Of a stretch of 64,000 nt of DNA, positions 1 through 11,275 are shown one piece after another; within the stretch, counting starts at the first letter, position 1, and every line of letters begins with the position of its first letter. The DNA is from Bursaphelenchus xylophilus (taxonomy: Eukaryota > Nematoda > Chromadorea > Rhabditida > Aphelenchoididae). Made by a program: the position numbers and the translations under genes. The notes under the pieces were generated by a model that saw only the letters and a program-made list of their open reading frames with translations, made no database searches and was not told where the DNA came from. The DNA is taken from positions 8,990,001 through 9,054,000 of the forward strand of contig CAJFCV020000003.1 in the NCBI GenBank assembly GCA_904066235.2. The letters run 5' to 3'.

Positions 1-81
1 GCATTTCAATGGTCACGATTATATTATTCATAAATAATATTACTCATTTATAGGTCGAATGCTCAACTAATATAAATCACG

Positions 82-1765
82 ATGGAAGATGGGATATTCC
101 ATCTGGATGAGCTCACAGAGGCCGAAAAAGGACGGCTAGACCAGATTCATCAGCGCAAGGACGAAGTCGTTTCCCGAATTCATGTAGGTGTAAAGTTCAT
201 TTGTTTTTTGTGGTTTAGAGCGGTCATTTTTGGAAGAGAAGGGGAGGGCTAGATCTTATGATAAGCTCAGTTGATCTTTGTTTCTCGCGGATCAATGGGA
301 ACTGAAGTCTGCTATGATTTTCTTGTTATGATATACGAATATTTCTAGGAATTGGAATCATTGCTGATCCGGAAACAAGACGAAATCGACAGTCTAAACT
401 TGGAGGAGATAGAGTAGGTGACTGTTTTCCGAAACTGTTCTTTGCGCTCTCAAAGAACGAGCACAGTTTTTGTATTGTTCCTTGTTTTAGTTATCACATG
501 GCTTTGCAAGACCCCAAACTCCAAATAAGAGCCTTTAACAAGAAGCCCAAACTGACGATGGACAAGCTGGTGGAAGGAGCGATCTTGGAGAAAGATCCCG
601 CTACCATTGCCAAATATTTATATGAGACTAGAGGGCTTTCCAAAAAAGCGATCGGAGAATACCTAGGTGCAGATGGGGAAGATACAAAATTAGTGCTCAA
701 GGAGTTCATAAAGTTGCAGAGTTTGGAGGATCTGGAGATTGTGCCTGCTCTTCGGACCTTTTTGAACTCATTTCAATTGGGAGGAGAGAGCCAGATCATC
801 GACAGGGTTTTGGAAACCTTTTCGAATTGGTTCTGCGAATCAAATTCGAAAAGTTCGACTTTTATTAATGCTGGTAAGAACATGAAATGAAAATCTAATA
901 TAATGTGTAATATCTTCAGCGACGTGTCACACATTCCTCTACGCCGTTCTGATGTTGAATACCTCATTACACAACCCGAAAGTGGTGCATTCCTTGGATT
1001 TTATAAAGCCAGCCGACTTCTTGAAGATCTGCGAGGGAACTTCGCTCTCAAAGGAGTTCTTATTGGTAAGTTTAGTTTCTTATTATTGTCTACTTGACTT
1101 TTAGAATGTATACAACGAAGTGAAAGCGCATGCATTCGTATACGACAAATTTGCTGACATCACCAAGAATCTTCTTCATCAGTCATCCAAGACTGGATTC
1201 CTTTTAAAACAGAGCAGCAAGGGTTGGAAGTGGAACAAAAGATGGTTTGCACTTATGGAACATTGTCTCTACTACTTTGAGGATCATGATGTGAGTGGTT
1301 TTCCAAAGTTTGGGATTTGTTTATATTATACTAGCCATCAGACTTGGTACAATATAATTTTTGTTTTTTAGACCTCTGCTCCGCGGGGAATCATCTCATT
1401 GGAGTCGATTAGGTTCCGGAAAGTCGAAGATCGTGCTCATCCATATTGCCTTGAGCTATTTTCGGTGACTTCGGATTCAGTTACAGTATGTAAATTGGAA
1501 AGTATTGGAACAGTTCCGAAAACAAGTCATGGGACCATAAAATTGGCAGCAGAAACCGAAAAAGACTTGAAGGATTGGATGACGGCCATTGAGTAAGTTG
1601 AATCGAGATTTGGGATCAGTTTTTGTCATGAGTAACTTGACCTTATACTTGAAAAAAAAACTTATTAAAGTGGAATAAAATTTGTCTATTTTCAGGCAAA
1701 GCGCATGGATTCATGAATATTACGATCTGATTCAACTAAAAAGAACGCGATCCCAGAAGAAGTGA
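82..1765 (+). CDS. grp-1: Cytohesin-type Arf guanine nucleotide exchange factor (Sec7 + PH)
   Basis: Seven exons (82-183, 349-413, 491-873, 920-1065, 1105-1290, 1372-1592, 1696-1765) join in frame to 390 aa, close to the usual ~400 aa of cytohesins. Order: short charged N-terminal helix (about 1-55), Sec7 domain (about 60-245), PH domain (about 265-385), basic tail. The Sec7 domain has the family's FNKKPK start, the glutamic-finger motif GESQIIDR and the VLMLNTSLHNP motif, so exchange activity should be intact. The PH domain has the WKWNKRWFAL strand and APRGIISL. Known family role: activates Arf GTPases at membranes after phosphoinositide binding by the PH domain. The start is the first ATG after a candidate acceptor (TTTATAG at ~54), consistent with trans-splicing. 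The symbol is by analogy with the single C. elegans cytohesin. Confidence 0.93.
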
Positions 1766-2367
1766 CTGCTTTTTGACAGTACTTTTTATGAATGTGATGT
1801 CATCTTTTGCATCTTAATCTCATTTTTTATCAATCAACTTTTCTTAGCAAAATTCCCTACGGGTCTCACATTATTTTGTCCAGCAATAATTATCCAGCCT
1901 TATTTTCAATCTTCATGGTACTCAGTATATTGTTCCTAAGTGAACATGTATAATATGTAAATTTATACATAATGATTATAAATATTACCCGCGATTTTTA
2001 GAAGTGGAAAAATGGTATTAAAGAGTTTGTAAGGGGTCTAAAAGCATAGATCTCATGTTGGAAAGGTTTTATAGATAAAAATTTTAAAATTTTTTCAGTG
2101 GTTTCCGGTGATATTAACTGTAAGATGCAAAAAGTGCTGTGAAAAAGTCCGATTTTATTATAATATTTTTTGTTTTGGGTTTTTGCAACCTCCATGCCGC
2201 CCTCTGTTTATATTTAGCCTCATAATTTTAATCCATTGTCACCAGGAACAAAAAATCCCAAGCGTTTTCCCTGAGGGGATCGGCGCCCCCCGCCGGCCCC
2301 CCAATGGAACAGGCGTATGCTTGATCTCGGAGTGCATCTTCCCTCCTGCCGAAAAGCCTAATCTCCG
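1766..2367. other. Intergenic gap, no gene seen
   Basis: AT-rich 3' flank of the cytohesin gene, then the 5' flank of the channel-like gene. A GC-rich patch at about 2275-2310 lies just before the next start. No spliced coding structure or RNA gene was recognised. Confidence 0.5.
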
Positions 2368-4115
2368 ATGGGCTACATAATGATGCCTCGGTTCCAATTT
2401 GCCTTCCGACGAACTTTGTTTTATTTGTTGTTGATCTTGGCCTACCTGGTTATCGGGTCGTTGATCTTCTTCTTCCTGTGGAAACGAGGCTCGGGTTTAA
2501 AGGTAGGACAGAATTTTTAGAGACTTGGACAGACATTTGAAGTGCTTCTTTGATCTTTTTATTTGGGATTTGACCTAGGTTTGAGGGGGTTTAGTTGGAG
2601 GTCCAGTGCAAGGTAAGGTGAAAATTGAATACTAATGCGATGCAAAATAGAATTAGTGCTTCAGATGTAGTAAAGGTTGCAATTCAATATAAAATTTATT
2701 GGAATGTCATATGCCACCATATGCTTGATCATCCATTCACTTTTTTTATTATACTTGACATTCATTGCATAATTTCGCAATCAAATGGCAATTGCTGTAA
2801 AACTCGAACGATTAGACTTTTAAAAGTATGAATTAAATGATTTATATGTTATTTCACAAATTTCTGTTCAATAAATTCAGCTGTTGCTTCAGCTGGCTAG
2901 CTGTGTTTACCTGTTTTATCTAAAATGTCATCATCACTTTCCAGGCTATTGGTTCATCTTCAGAACGTCTTGATTTCGAGCGTGCCGAGCTCCTCAATGT
3001 CCTTTATGCCGAAGCAATTGGGCGACAAGGTAAAAGACTATCAAAAATTTTTAAAATTTGGATTCAGAACATGACTGGTCACTATTGGCCAATCAAAAGT
3101 TGGATTCGTATGAGAAATCGTTGAGTCAGCGGATCGAAAGTGGGCAAATCGCACCTCGAAATCGACTGAAACCGTCGTTTGGATTGGCTTTCCGGCATTG
3201 TTTCTCATTGATCACAACAATAGGTAAGGGAGTTTTTGCAAAGTGAAAAAAAATTTTTAAAATTTTCAATTACACGAAATTAAATTTTAGTGTTTTTTTT
3301 AATCCACAAAGGAATTTTAAGGCTGACAGACCACAGTGACATACCTTTTTTACAATAAAAATAGTCCAAAAATATCAAAAATCACCAATTATATTACTTT
3401 AGGCCCTGTTGATATTGATGATTTGAACATTGAATCCAAAATCTTTTCCATGTTCTATGCCGCTTTTGGGATCCCTTTTGTCCTCCTCTACCTTGGACAG
3501 TGTGCTCGAGCAATCACATCGGTCATTTCTGGAGTCAAACAACTTCTTCTTCTACTGCTTTCAGTACTTTTTTTGGTTTCAATTGCTTATGATGTGGTTG
3601 AACAAGGAGCTGATGATACGGTAAGTTTGTAAGGGCCTTAGGGGATGTTGGAATTTTTAGGGGTTTTTGAAAAAGGAAATTTAACAAAAAATATGTTATA
3701 CTTGGAAAAATATTGTTGGAATATAAAAATTTGGCAAAAATAAGTTAAAGCTAGTTGAAATAGAGTGTTTTTTGAGAAGAATATTGTAGATTATGCCTCT
3801 AACAGGCAGTTAGACAATATATTTTAGCCGTTCATTGATGCGATTCTCTCCGTTTTCCTTCAAATGTCCACCATCGGCTGTGAAGATGACAAAGATGAAC
3901 TCCCATCGATTTTGCTCTACATTTCGGCGGCGTTTGGAATCTCCGCCTTCAGTGTGACATTCACCGCCATTCAGGAGGAAATTGAGCGATTAATCGGGCC
4001 CTACGAATTGAAATTTACTCATCAATATGCGAAAATGGAGCGAGCGATCAGCGGCTCCAGACTGGAGGTTCTCCAAGAAGACGACACCGAGGACTACAGT
4101 GAACACACGTCGTAA
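2368..4115 (+). CDS. Two-pore-domain K+ channel (TWK)-like protein with altered selectivity filters
   Basis: Five exons (2368-2502, 2945-3029, 3068-3223, 3403-3620, 3828-4115) give 293 aa. Topology matches TWK channels: TM1 at about 15-40, an extracellular loop, pore helix 1, TM2 containing FYAAFGIPF, TM3 (LLLLLSVLFLV), pore helix 2, TM4 (ISAAFGISAFSV), short cytosolic tail. FGIP and the loop spacing are good family marks. Both selectivity filters are abnormal: where TIGYG or TIGFG is expected, pore 1 reads TTIGPVDI and pore 2 reads STIGCEDD. Pore 1 is interrupted by an intron exactly after the TIG glycine, but no other acceptor I could find restores YG. Family role: background K+ leak. Whether this one conducts K+ is doubtful. 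A subunit with a modifying role is an inference. Confidence 0.82.
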
Positions 4116-4541
4116 TGGGCAGCGAGAGGAGTGTAGAGGGGGTCATAAACAACTGTACATTTATATTTCACTGCCTTTTTATTTTATATTTCGATCGGGG
4201 AATAATGAATGTTGATTTGAATAATCATTTCATGGTGATCATGGCTGTAGACAGGATAAAATATAGAAATATTATAGATGTAAATATTTTAAAAAATTTG
4301 GAACAATATTAGAAAAAAAATATTAGAACTTGGAGGTCATCAAAAATTTGCGTTTTTTAATATTATTTTAGCCTAAAATAAGGTCAAAAAATTTAAAAGA
4401 AGTAAAAATATAGATTTTAATTCGATGCAAAACATCCTAAAACTTATTAATGGCATGATTTTTTCATGGAAATCTTAAAAATGCATCAATTAGAGCCAAC
4501 TTTTATATTACACTAGACGTTAAGCCAAAAAAATTCTTTTT

Positions 4542-5842
4542 CTAGACTAATATTCTAGACAAAAACGTTTCTTTGAGGATCCCAAAAATCGAAGCCGATT
4601 GAATTTCGTTGACCTGCGGCACCGCGAATCGATGAGATCTCCGGCGATAGGCCGTCGGACAATCTCGAATGGGACCGTTTGGCTGGGCGCTGAGTTTGGT
4701 GAACTGGAAACAATGGGATTTCGTGGAATTCGGCGACGAAATTGGATGGCCGTCCTTGTCAAACCCAATAAAATGTCCGTGTCGCCATTTGGATTCGAAT
4801 TTGGAATAGCCCGACTTTTGGAGGCGCTCCTTGAATCGACAGCGATAGGAGGGGGTGGACTGAAAAAAAACAGATGATTTAGAAGGAAGATAACGCCACA
4901 AGTATATGAAATTTGGCATAATTGATAAGCTATGTCTATATTTTGACTCGTAAAATTTTCAAATTGAAACTTACAAAAATAACCAAGTAATAAATGGATT
5001 ACGGTAGATCAACATATTTTGATGACTTCAGAAAAAAAAGTATACAAAGATGAACTAAAGTCCAAAAAATTTCAATTAAAAACTATGTAGACCATATCCC
5101 AGCACTGATCACGCTATTCTGACTACATTAAACCATGTGTTTACCTTTGGAACCAACTGAAATTTGGAGTTGAAGCAAAGATATCTCTTTGAATGGACCT
5201 GTTGAAGCATGAAACTGTCATCCCAGTCATTTTTGAGCACCGTAAACCTTGCTAAACAGTTTGCGTAAAATCTTTGTTATCTCAACTTACTTAGACAGTC
5301 ATTGTCACCCTTTCCGAGAGCATTAACATTACCCAAAAATAGCTGGACAAATCCATGACTGCATCTGTTATACAACCTCCATTCAGCTACCATGTTTACT
5401 TCATCCGTTGCAATAACGGTGCGTAATGTGGCCACAACCTCGTTTAGAGTTAGAGTTATGGTTGAGAGAAGAGTTAGGAGACATAGGCTGGAAAATATGG
5501 GAGATATTTGGTTAAGTCATCAAGTGTAATATCATAGAAAAAAATTGTTTTTGATGAGTTTTGATAGTTATAAAACTATGCTAAAAGGCCAGAAAGGATT
5601 ACTGTGACAACAGAACTACGGGAAGATGTATTAATATGGACCAAATCAAGATATTATTTCAACTGATCAAGTGTAATATAAAATTTTGCCAAATATTGAC
5701 GGGAATGTAAATCTTATACAGTAAAATGGCTTTAGCAATAATTATCACCTTAGCAGTTACTTCTCTCCCATTGACTTCAACTACAGTACCCCCGTTACAC
5801 CTGGCGAACTTACAAAAGGCTCGGACCGGAAACATTTCTCAT
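4542..5842 (-). CDS. egl-17: Secreted fibroblast growth factor, EGL-17-like
   Basis: Four exons on the minus strand (5814-5842, 5291-5487, 5145-5251, 4542-4859) join to 216 aa. The 29-nt first exon splices in phase to complete a clean signal peptide (MRNVSGPSLF then LCLLTLLSTITL). The FGF core follows: WRLYNRCSHG (first beta strands), RYLCFN, CRFKERLQKSGY and WRHGHFIGFDKDG, the beta-trefoil pattern ending in the heparin-binding face. Length and signal peptide favour the short EGL-17-type ligand rather than the long LET-756 type, but the paralogue choice is inference. Family role: ligand for the FGF receptor, guiding cell migration and muscle fate in nematodes. The gene ends tail-to-tail with the channel-like gene (426-bp gap). 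Intron 1 holds two copies of the dispersed AAGTGTAATATA motif. Confidence 0.88.
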
Positions 5843-6655
5843 TGCATGGCTCGGAAATGGGACGGAAATTACATTCGAAATAATATTTGAGGCGAGGAAA
5901 ATGGAAATTACGGTTTGATCGGAGGCGAAGAAGCGGAAGAATGGGTTCTCCAGAATCAGCGCCGCCTTTTTTCCTTATTAATCCCATCAAATTTCGCAGG
6001 AATTGCCGTGCAATCCCCTCCACACCACTTGAGCTTGCTCCCATTCCCAAACAACTCGCCCCAATCTCATCCCCGGGAAAGATAAACCGATTTTTGGGTA
6101 CGGTTATTGCGATGGGTGATTTTAATTAAAATTCAATAAGAAAAACAGTGATTCAGAAGTGACGAAAATAATGGAAAATTATGGAGAACGGAGTGACGTA
6201 TTTTACCGTTCCGATCAGAAATTAACTTTCGAGGGGATCGGTTAAAGTGAGATTCTTTAAAATCAAGTTTAATGTGGAATATAATGGTAAAGACACAATT
6301 CACCATGCTATAAAGAGGCTGACGGTTAATCTTTACCTATGGCAGAACAATAAGAGAAGAATTGGAGTCTTGGAACCAGCAAAAATCATCTTCCAATATT
6401 CACCATGATTCCTAATATCAAAAAAAAAAAATTAATTCACTGTTTGACAATTGAACGTCCCAATGGTATCTTTGAAAATCTCAACGACTTCCCACTTATT
6501 CACAAACATTTACTTACATTACGAACGCGTATTTTACCTTTTCCAATATAACTTTGACACTTCGTCGAAAAATCCGAAAGTGACACTTCGTCTTCATAAA
6601 TTTTACTTTTTTTTCTGGCCAAAAAACTCCGAGCTCCGAGAAATCTTGGACAACC
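5843..6655. promoter_or_regulatory. Divergent upstream region of the FGF and uL30m genes
   Basis: About 0.8 kb between two start codons pointing apart, so both promoters must lie here or in the outrons. The part next to the FGF gene (5880-6080) is relatively GC-rich, and the part next to uL30m is T-rich. No defined core element was recognised. Confidence 0.4.
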
Positions 6656-7416
6656 ATGGCCAAGCAGATCCGTAACTGCTACGTGCATAAAAAGTACAAT
6701 CGATGGTGGCGATATCTTCCTCGACGTCAAGATGGCAAAAGGGAATATGACTTCGAGAAGAATGAGGCTTTGCCCGAAAATTTCGAAGAGAAAATGGATG
6801 GAGAACCCCCAAAACTTTGGGTTGCTTGGCTCTACCGAAGTCCGCAGGCTGAACCGAAATGGACTCAGGCAAGGTAAGAGGTTTATCTTTTGTGTTTTTT
6901 ATGGTTTAGGCTCATGAATAATATCCGAGAAATATTGTGATGTGAAATTGAGGGTTGAAATTTTGTTTCTAAACCTTTCTAAAGTGAATCGAAAGGCTTT
7001 GATAATTATTTTGGCTATTTTTTGGTTATTGTATTATACTAGACTAAAGTAATTCCAATTTCAGAGTAAAAACCTTGTTTGGCGAAAACTTTGAGCCCGG
7101 AAAGATGACGATATTCCGCAACACAGCCGATGTGAACTTGGAATTGTGGAAAATCAAGCACTTGATCGATTTGAAGCCTCTTACTTTTCCTAATGGCGAA
7201 CCGACCGAAGCTGATATTCCGCATCTTACGGTCAACGCTGATGGGCAGGTAATAATCAACAGGGAGGCCAGGACAAATGATCTTCCACTTATTGACGAGA
7301 AGAAGGGCTTCCACGAAGGTTATTTGAGGGGATTTTACACCAAAAGATTCAATTCCTTGAAGGATGTATATCCTGATACTGTATATAACCCGTCTAAGAT
7401 TACTATCATGGATTAG
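6656..7416 (+). CDS. mrpl-30: Mitochondrial large-subunit ribosomal protein uL30m
   Basis: Two exons (6656-6873, 7065-7416) give 189 aa. The best mark is KIKHLIDLKPLTFPNGEP, which matches the conserved VKHLIRIKPLKLPQGLP stretch of animal MRPL30, preceded by a basic N-terminus and a WVAWLYRSP segment. The protein belongs to the mitochondrial 50S-type subunit. The C-terminal ~80 aa extend past the uL30 fold, as is common in mitoribosomal proteins. The intron holds one TATTATACTAGAC copy of the dispersed motif 18 nt before its acceptor. Confidence 0.8.
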
Positions 7417-7865
7417 ATTTTTTTTGAATATTATTTAGGACGTTGTTACCTGGGTTTGCTTTGTTGATTTTGATTAAATTGATTTTCTTATATTGGAGGA
7501 AGCGTAATATGTTGAATACTTTTTTTATACCTAAAATAATATTTTTTCTTTGATCTTTTCTAATTATTAGATCTGTTATTTTCTATATTTCATATGGTAG
7601 AGAGTAAATTCCGTGGAATTGTGTAAATAGCGGGATTTTTCGAAAAAATTTTATCTTGTGGTAGAGTATAATATAAATCCGTGTGCCAGAGTAAAAGTTC
7701 CGTGGCTTTCTTTACATTTTGTCTCCCTAGACACTCCACTCCGTTCGTTTTGTCTTTTCGCAGTCCAATTCCCGGCCGAATTCCCCTAGACTTTTTTTAT
7801 TTCCCTCAAAAAACAAGTCTGCCCAACACGTTTTTCTTTATTGAAATCAAACTTTTGCCTGTTTG
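7417..7865. other. Convergent 3' gap
   Basis: The 3' ends of uL30m (+) and the coiled-coil gene (-) face each other. AT-rich, with one dispersed-motif-like AGTATAATATAAAT at about 7666. No gene seen. Confidence 0.45.
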
Positions 7866-10757
7866 TTATGCCGCCCGTTGGGCAACTTGCGCTGCCAATG
7901 CGTCGGCTCGCGCTGTTAGCGTCTCCACATCGGTTTCTCGCTGAAAATAAGGGTATGTTTGTCGTACGTTAGTTTTAGCCTTTTTTCAATTGTTTACCTT
8001 TCGAATTTCCTCCATGAGCCTTCGATCTAGCACGTTTTTAACGGTTGTAACGGACTCGGCCAACTTCTGGATGGCCACTTTGCATTCGTCGATGTCTCGT
8101 TTTAACGCCGACTGGGAAATGATGCAATAATTTTCGTGTATAGGTCAAAAATTAAAATTTGATTTTGAAAGGGATATTATGACAAAAATGGCATTTAAAA
8201 ATTGGTTTAAAAATCTCACCGACGATGGAGCTGCTGATCCATCTCTTCTGTCGGCTCTGTTCCTCACAACCAACTTTCCGTAGGCATCTTGAAGCTCTTT
8301 GATGGCTTGGTATCTAAAATTATTTAATTTGTCATATTTTTCGATTTCTTACCGTTCCTCTTCCTCATGATCAATTCGTCGAGTCATTTGTTGCTTCAGA
8401 TTGTCCACCTTGGCTGACAGTTCGTTCAGATCTCGAGGAATTTGCCTTTCGACCTTGTCTCTCACTCGGTCTTGAGTTCTCTCAACATCATCTAACAGAT
8501 CGTCCAATTTGGCCATCTGAGATTTGAGTTTGTTTTGTCTGGCATCGTTGCTGTCCGACAGTTTCCCTTGAATCTCACGACGGTCTCGGTTTAGTGCTGA
8601 AATTGGTAATTTTTGATAATATTGCAGTACAGTGAGGGACCTGATCCAGTGGCAAAAAAAGTATCATTTTGCATCAGGGAAGTATCAAAAATGTGGCAAA
8701 ATGCCTCCCTCTCCAACTAAAAAACTTCCGTTTTTAACTGCGCGTCCTTTCCCTCACAAAAAGAATGCAAAATGATACTTTTTTTGTCACTGGATCAGGT
8801 CCCCACTGTAGATAAAGATTGGACAAGAAATTTTTTTCTCTTGTTCCAAGAATGCCTTACAATGTTGCATTCTGGATATTTTTTCCTCCAATTTGAGCAG
8901 TCCTTCCATACTAAGCTTGTTTTTATCCGCTGCTATTCCCTCAATTTCCCGGCGAAGCTAAAATCATCAAGTATAAGGTAATATAATACATGGTGTTTTT
9001 TTTTGAATCTTACTGCTTCAATATCAATATTAGGCATCTTGGCATTCTCGTTTCCTGCCCGAACTTCATCAACAGCCGCGGAAAGACTGTTCAAATAGGC
9101 ATTGACCTTGTCTTCTGTGTTTGTCACTCTTCCCAGTAGTCCTCGTTCATGAACTCGTCTGTAAAAGAGTTTTTAGTAGCTCTTTTCTATTATCTGTCTT
9201 TTCGAAATAAAAAGTCGTTTGTCATACCGTGCCTGGATCTCCGAGTTCATCAATTTGTCAATCTTTTTGTTGCCGGCATCAAAGTATTTCTGCAGTGTCG
9301 CCAGCGCACTGTTCACCTTCTGAAAGCGTTCTTTGTTTTTCGTTTTTTGTTGCTGAATCTGCGCTCTGGCCTGCTCTATCAGCTGGTCTTGATTGCGGAG
9401 TCTCTCGTCCAGGTTCCGTTGTATTTCGTTTTCTCTTTCCAAACGGGCATCAAATTGTGATTTCACACTCTGAAATCATAATTTCGTTATTTGGTTGCGT
9501 CTGGTAATTGATAACACACTGATCATTTGATGGCTGGTGTCTTTAATCATCAATTTTTTATAATAGACCTTTTATAGGTCGAAAAATAGTTTCATGAAGT
9601 ATGTTATACTTGCTTACCATCTGAACTCCATTATATTTTTGTAAAAGGTCGTCGCGAAGTCGTTGCTCTCGATCATTCAGATTTCTTGACACTTCCGTTG
9701 TGATAAGTTGAATCCGATCGTTTAATCGGCGAGTTTCCTCGTCCAATTTGGCTTTATCAAGGTCTCCTCGTCTTGTTACGTTAGCCAAAAGCTCGTTTCT
9801 ATTGGCCTCTTGCTGTCGGATGGTCTCTTGTAATCGGTTTATCCTAATAATTAAATACCATAGAGGAGTTACTTACGTATCCTGTTGAGTTTGATTAACT
9901 CTAACGCGATCGCTGACTTCTGTGTCAACACTTCTTCGCAACGCCATCATTTGGTTATGGAGATCTCGAATTCTTGAGTCAAGTTGTTGCGTATTCGATT
10001 GTAATCGCTGAAAGCACAATGCATTTTGTAGGTTGAATATATCTGAAACCTTTTGATAAACAATTTCTTACCGCCTGATCAGCTAAAGGCCTTGCTTTGA
10101 CCTCATTGTTGACAGCTATCAAATCATTTGTATGTCGATCAACGGTTCCTTTGATTGATGACAATTCTTGTCCAAATAATAGCATCTGCAACGAGGATAC
10201 TGCGTAGAAGTTATTGACTTACTCTGTTTTCGATCGCTGAGAGTGCTCGTCGAATTTCGTCCATATCCCGGTTCCTAAAAGCTGATGGATAATATAAGGG
10301 TGACTTACGACCCTCCTCCAGCCAAATAACCGGCTTGTCGTTGGATTCGATTGTTAGCGGCTTCATTTTGTCTCCGGGTAATCTAAAATTGTATAGTTAA
10401 ATGTAGATTATGGGATAAATTTACGTCTTGGGCTCCGAGGAGGTCAGATTGTTGCCGCCGAAGTTGATCGACTTGATTTTGAAGGTCCGCAATATCTCGA
10501 TTCGCACCGTTTGCCGAATTCTAGACAGATTATGACGTCTTTTTCCTGTTAACTTACCCTTCTCGACAATGGCAGTGTGGCATAGCCTTCTCTAGGCCTT
10601 CTTGGGCCTCTCCCGGAAGGCCTAAAATAAGGTCGGAATTAGTCAAAGGAGCGACAAAGCCATCGTTAAAAAGTAAAATACAAAGCTAGGAGACTTACTG
10701 AGTACCCTGAATAATATCCCTGGCGGTATCGCGAACTTCCCGCCTTCTTGTCGACAT
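7866..10757 (-). CDS. 608-aa coiled-coil protein of unknown function
   Basis: Fifteen minus-strand exons (10699-10757, 10558-10621, 10425-10520, 10309-10382, 10223-10274, 10072-10185, 9877-10007, 9618-9843, 9228-9469, 9014-9158, 8861-8957, 8353-8596, 8220-8313, 7998-8111, 7866-7940) join without a frame break. After a basic N-terminus (MSTRRREVRDTARD), almost the whole chain is heptad-rich, with Arg, Gln, Glu and Asp in a long parallel coiled-coil pattern (for example LQNQVDQLRRQ, NLDERLRNQDQLIEQ, LNELSAKVDNLKQQ). No signal peptide, membrane segment or catalytic motif is visible. I do not recognise the family; a structural or ciliary/cytoskeletal role would be a guess. It is transcribed divergently from iPGM, and a MITE sits in the intron between exons 11 and 12. 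Confidence 0.85.
8630..8808. mobile_element. Palindromic MITE with TA target duplication, copy 1
   Basis: A 179-bp element flanked by TA on both sides. Its ends are inverted: CAGTGAGGGACCTGATCCAG at the left and the matching complement at the right, the whole being nearly a perfect hairpin. TA duplication suggests mobilisation by a Tc1/mariner-type transposase. It lies in an intron of the coiled-coil gene. A second copy is at 15911-16165. Confidence 0.85.
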
Positions 10758-11275
10758 TTTTTCTTATTATATTACAGATGAAACGACCAAAAAAGGAAGG
10801 AACGTTTTTGTCTCGGATTTTTAGTATTTCATCCTCTGCTCCTGGCAACCTGACCTTCTAGACTACTCGTAACGCCATGAATTCATTATTGCTTTTTGTT
10901 TTTTCATAGTTTTATTTTTGTCGGATATTGGTCTGTCATTTTTTTTGAAAATGTAATCAAATTTTTGGGTTATATTGGTATTTATATGTGAAATGAGATT
11001 TTTTCATGAAATCACGTTATGCAGACCCATTTTTCGGAAGAATCTCGATATTTTTTATATTGTACATGATCCGATGGTTCGAATTTTTTTGAATTGACGT
11101 TTAAGAAAATTCCCACCACGTTTTTCCATGATAAATTGCACGTTCTTTTCAACTGAATTGCCCGCGTTCTGTTTAACCATTTACTTAAAGTGCCTCCTTT
11201 CAAAAAATTTTCACGTTTTTTTCAGTCGGAGCCCCGAAGAATTTCCCAGTTCTCAGACCCGCATAACTTGCCGAA
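10758..11275. promoter_or_regulatory. Divergent promoter region, coiled-coil gene and iPGM
   Basis: 518 bp between start codons that point apart. It includes a dispersed-motif-like TATATTGTACATGAT at about 11057 and the iPGM outron ending in a T-tract and TTTTTTCAG at 11225. Confidence 0.45.
11214..11225 (+). promoter_or_regulatory. Probable trans-splice acceptor of iPGM
   Basis: A T-run ending TTTTTTCAG lies 50 nt before the iPGM start codon with no upstream coding exon in phase. This is the usual context of a spliced-leader acceptor in nematodes. No spliced-leader gene is in the window to confirm it. Confidence 0.45.

Noticed and set aside
3303..3402. Alternative acceptors before pore 1 that might restore a GYG filter in the TWK gene
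   Set aside because: None of the AG sites between 3290 and 3402 gives an open frame with YG after TIG.
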